DNA of 6,087 nt from positions 5,436 through 11,522 of the forward strand of contig DBNZ01000190.1 in NCBI GenBank assembly GCA_002299495.1. Reading direction: 5' to 3'. Source of the DNA: Methylococcaceae bacterium UBA659. GTDB taxonomy: Bacteria; Pseudomonadota; Gammaproteobacteria; Methylococcales; Methylomonadaceae. The position numbers and the translations under genes are program-made. The notes below the pieces were generated by a model. It worked only from the letters and a program-made list of their open reading frames with translations. It made no database searches and had not been told where the DNA came from. This document shows positions 6,011 through 6,087 of the stretch, one piece after another; position 1 is the first letter of the stretch; the number at the start of each line of letters is the position of its first letter.

Positions 6011-6087
6011 ATGGCACAGAACGACACAAACAAGCATATCGCCCTAGGGCTGGTCTTCCTAAAGTACCTGATGTTACGCAGAAACTA
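6011..6087 (+). CDS. Type I restriction-modification methyltransferase (HsdM-like) N-terminal fragment, cut by window edge
   Basis: From the ATG at 6011 the frame reads MAQNDTNKHIALGLVFLKY. The block KHIALGLVFLKY is the hallmark of the N-terminal helical domain of HsdM, the DNA-methylating subunit of type I restriction systems (family pattern KH-V/I-x-LGLIFLKYISDAFE). An AGGA about 9 nt upstream could serve as ribosome-binding site. In a typical HsdM some 30-40 residues precede this block, so here the protein would start late or is already a fragment. After FLKY the frame continues LMLRRN rather than ISDAFE. The other forward frame gives PDVTQKL, which may mean a frameshift. The next bases are outside the window, so whether this is a live hsdM, a broken one or a chance match cannot be decided here. 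Confidence 0.45.
   Translation, partial: MAQNDTNKHIALGLVFLKYLMLRRN

Overview
The window looks like chromosomal DNA of a gammaproteobacterium. The DUF4390-ntrY-ntrX gene order, the 188-residue Pseudomonas-type Dcd and the DeaD tail all fit that. A methanotroph-like lineage (Methylococcales) is possible but is only an impression.

Layout from left to right. Positions 1-354 (+) hold the C-terminal end of a DEAD-box RNA helicase (DeaD/CsdA), with a repetitive RGG-like linker, the DbpA-type RNA-binding domain and a basic tail. Positions 355-548 are a short convergent intergenic region with a weak terminator candidate, a degenerate dispersed-repeat-like stretch and a tRNA 3'-end-like fragment. Positions 549-1115 (-) are dcd, dCTP deaminase, with a good extended -10 promoter upstream. 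The 435-base gap from 1116 to 1550 holds that promoter, a 10-bp tandem duplication, a complete 194-bp MITE-like element with perfect 16-bp terminal inverted repeats and a TAA target duplication, and an intrinsic terminator for the leftward operon.

Positions 1551-5626 (-) are a tightly packed leftward operon: a secreted DUF4390 protein, then the membrane histidine kinase NtrY (overlapping the DUF4390 gene), then the response regulator NtrX (6 bp after ntrY). NtrY keeps all its kinase motifs. NtrX has an intact receiver and HTH, but its AAA+ domain lacks the sigma-54-contacting GAFTGA loop and also the Walker B Asp and the second arginine-finger position. It therefore reads as a phospho-switched DNA-binding regulator rather than a working sigma-54 activator.

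The right end (5627-6087) is scarred. There is a 5'-truncated, frameshifted remnant of a cysB-like LysR regulator (-), and at the very edge a divergent start or fragment of a type I restriction-modification methylase (HsdM-like, +). This suggests that foreign or rearranged DNA abuts the 5' end of the ntrYX operon, where I would usually expect rsmB. I did not find a wholly new system. The strongest points for a second look are the ATPase-degenerate NtrX, the intact MITE, and the cysB/hsdM junction.
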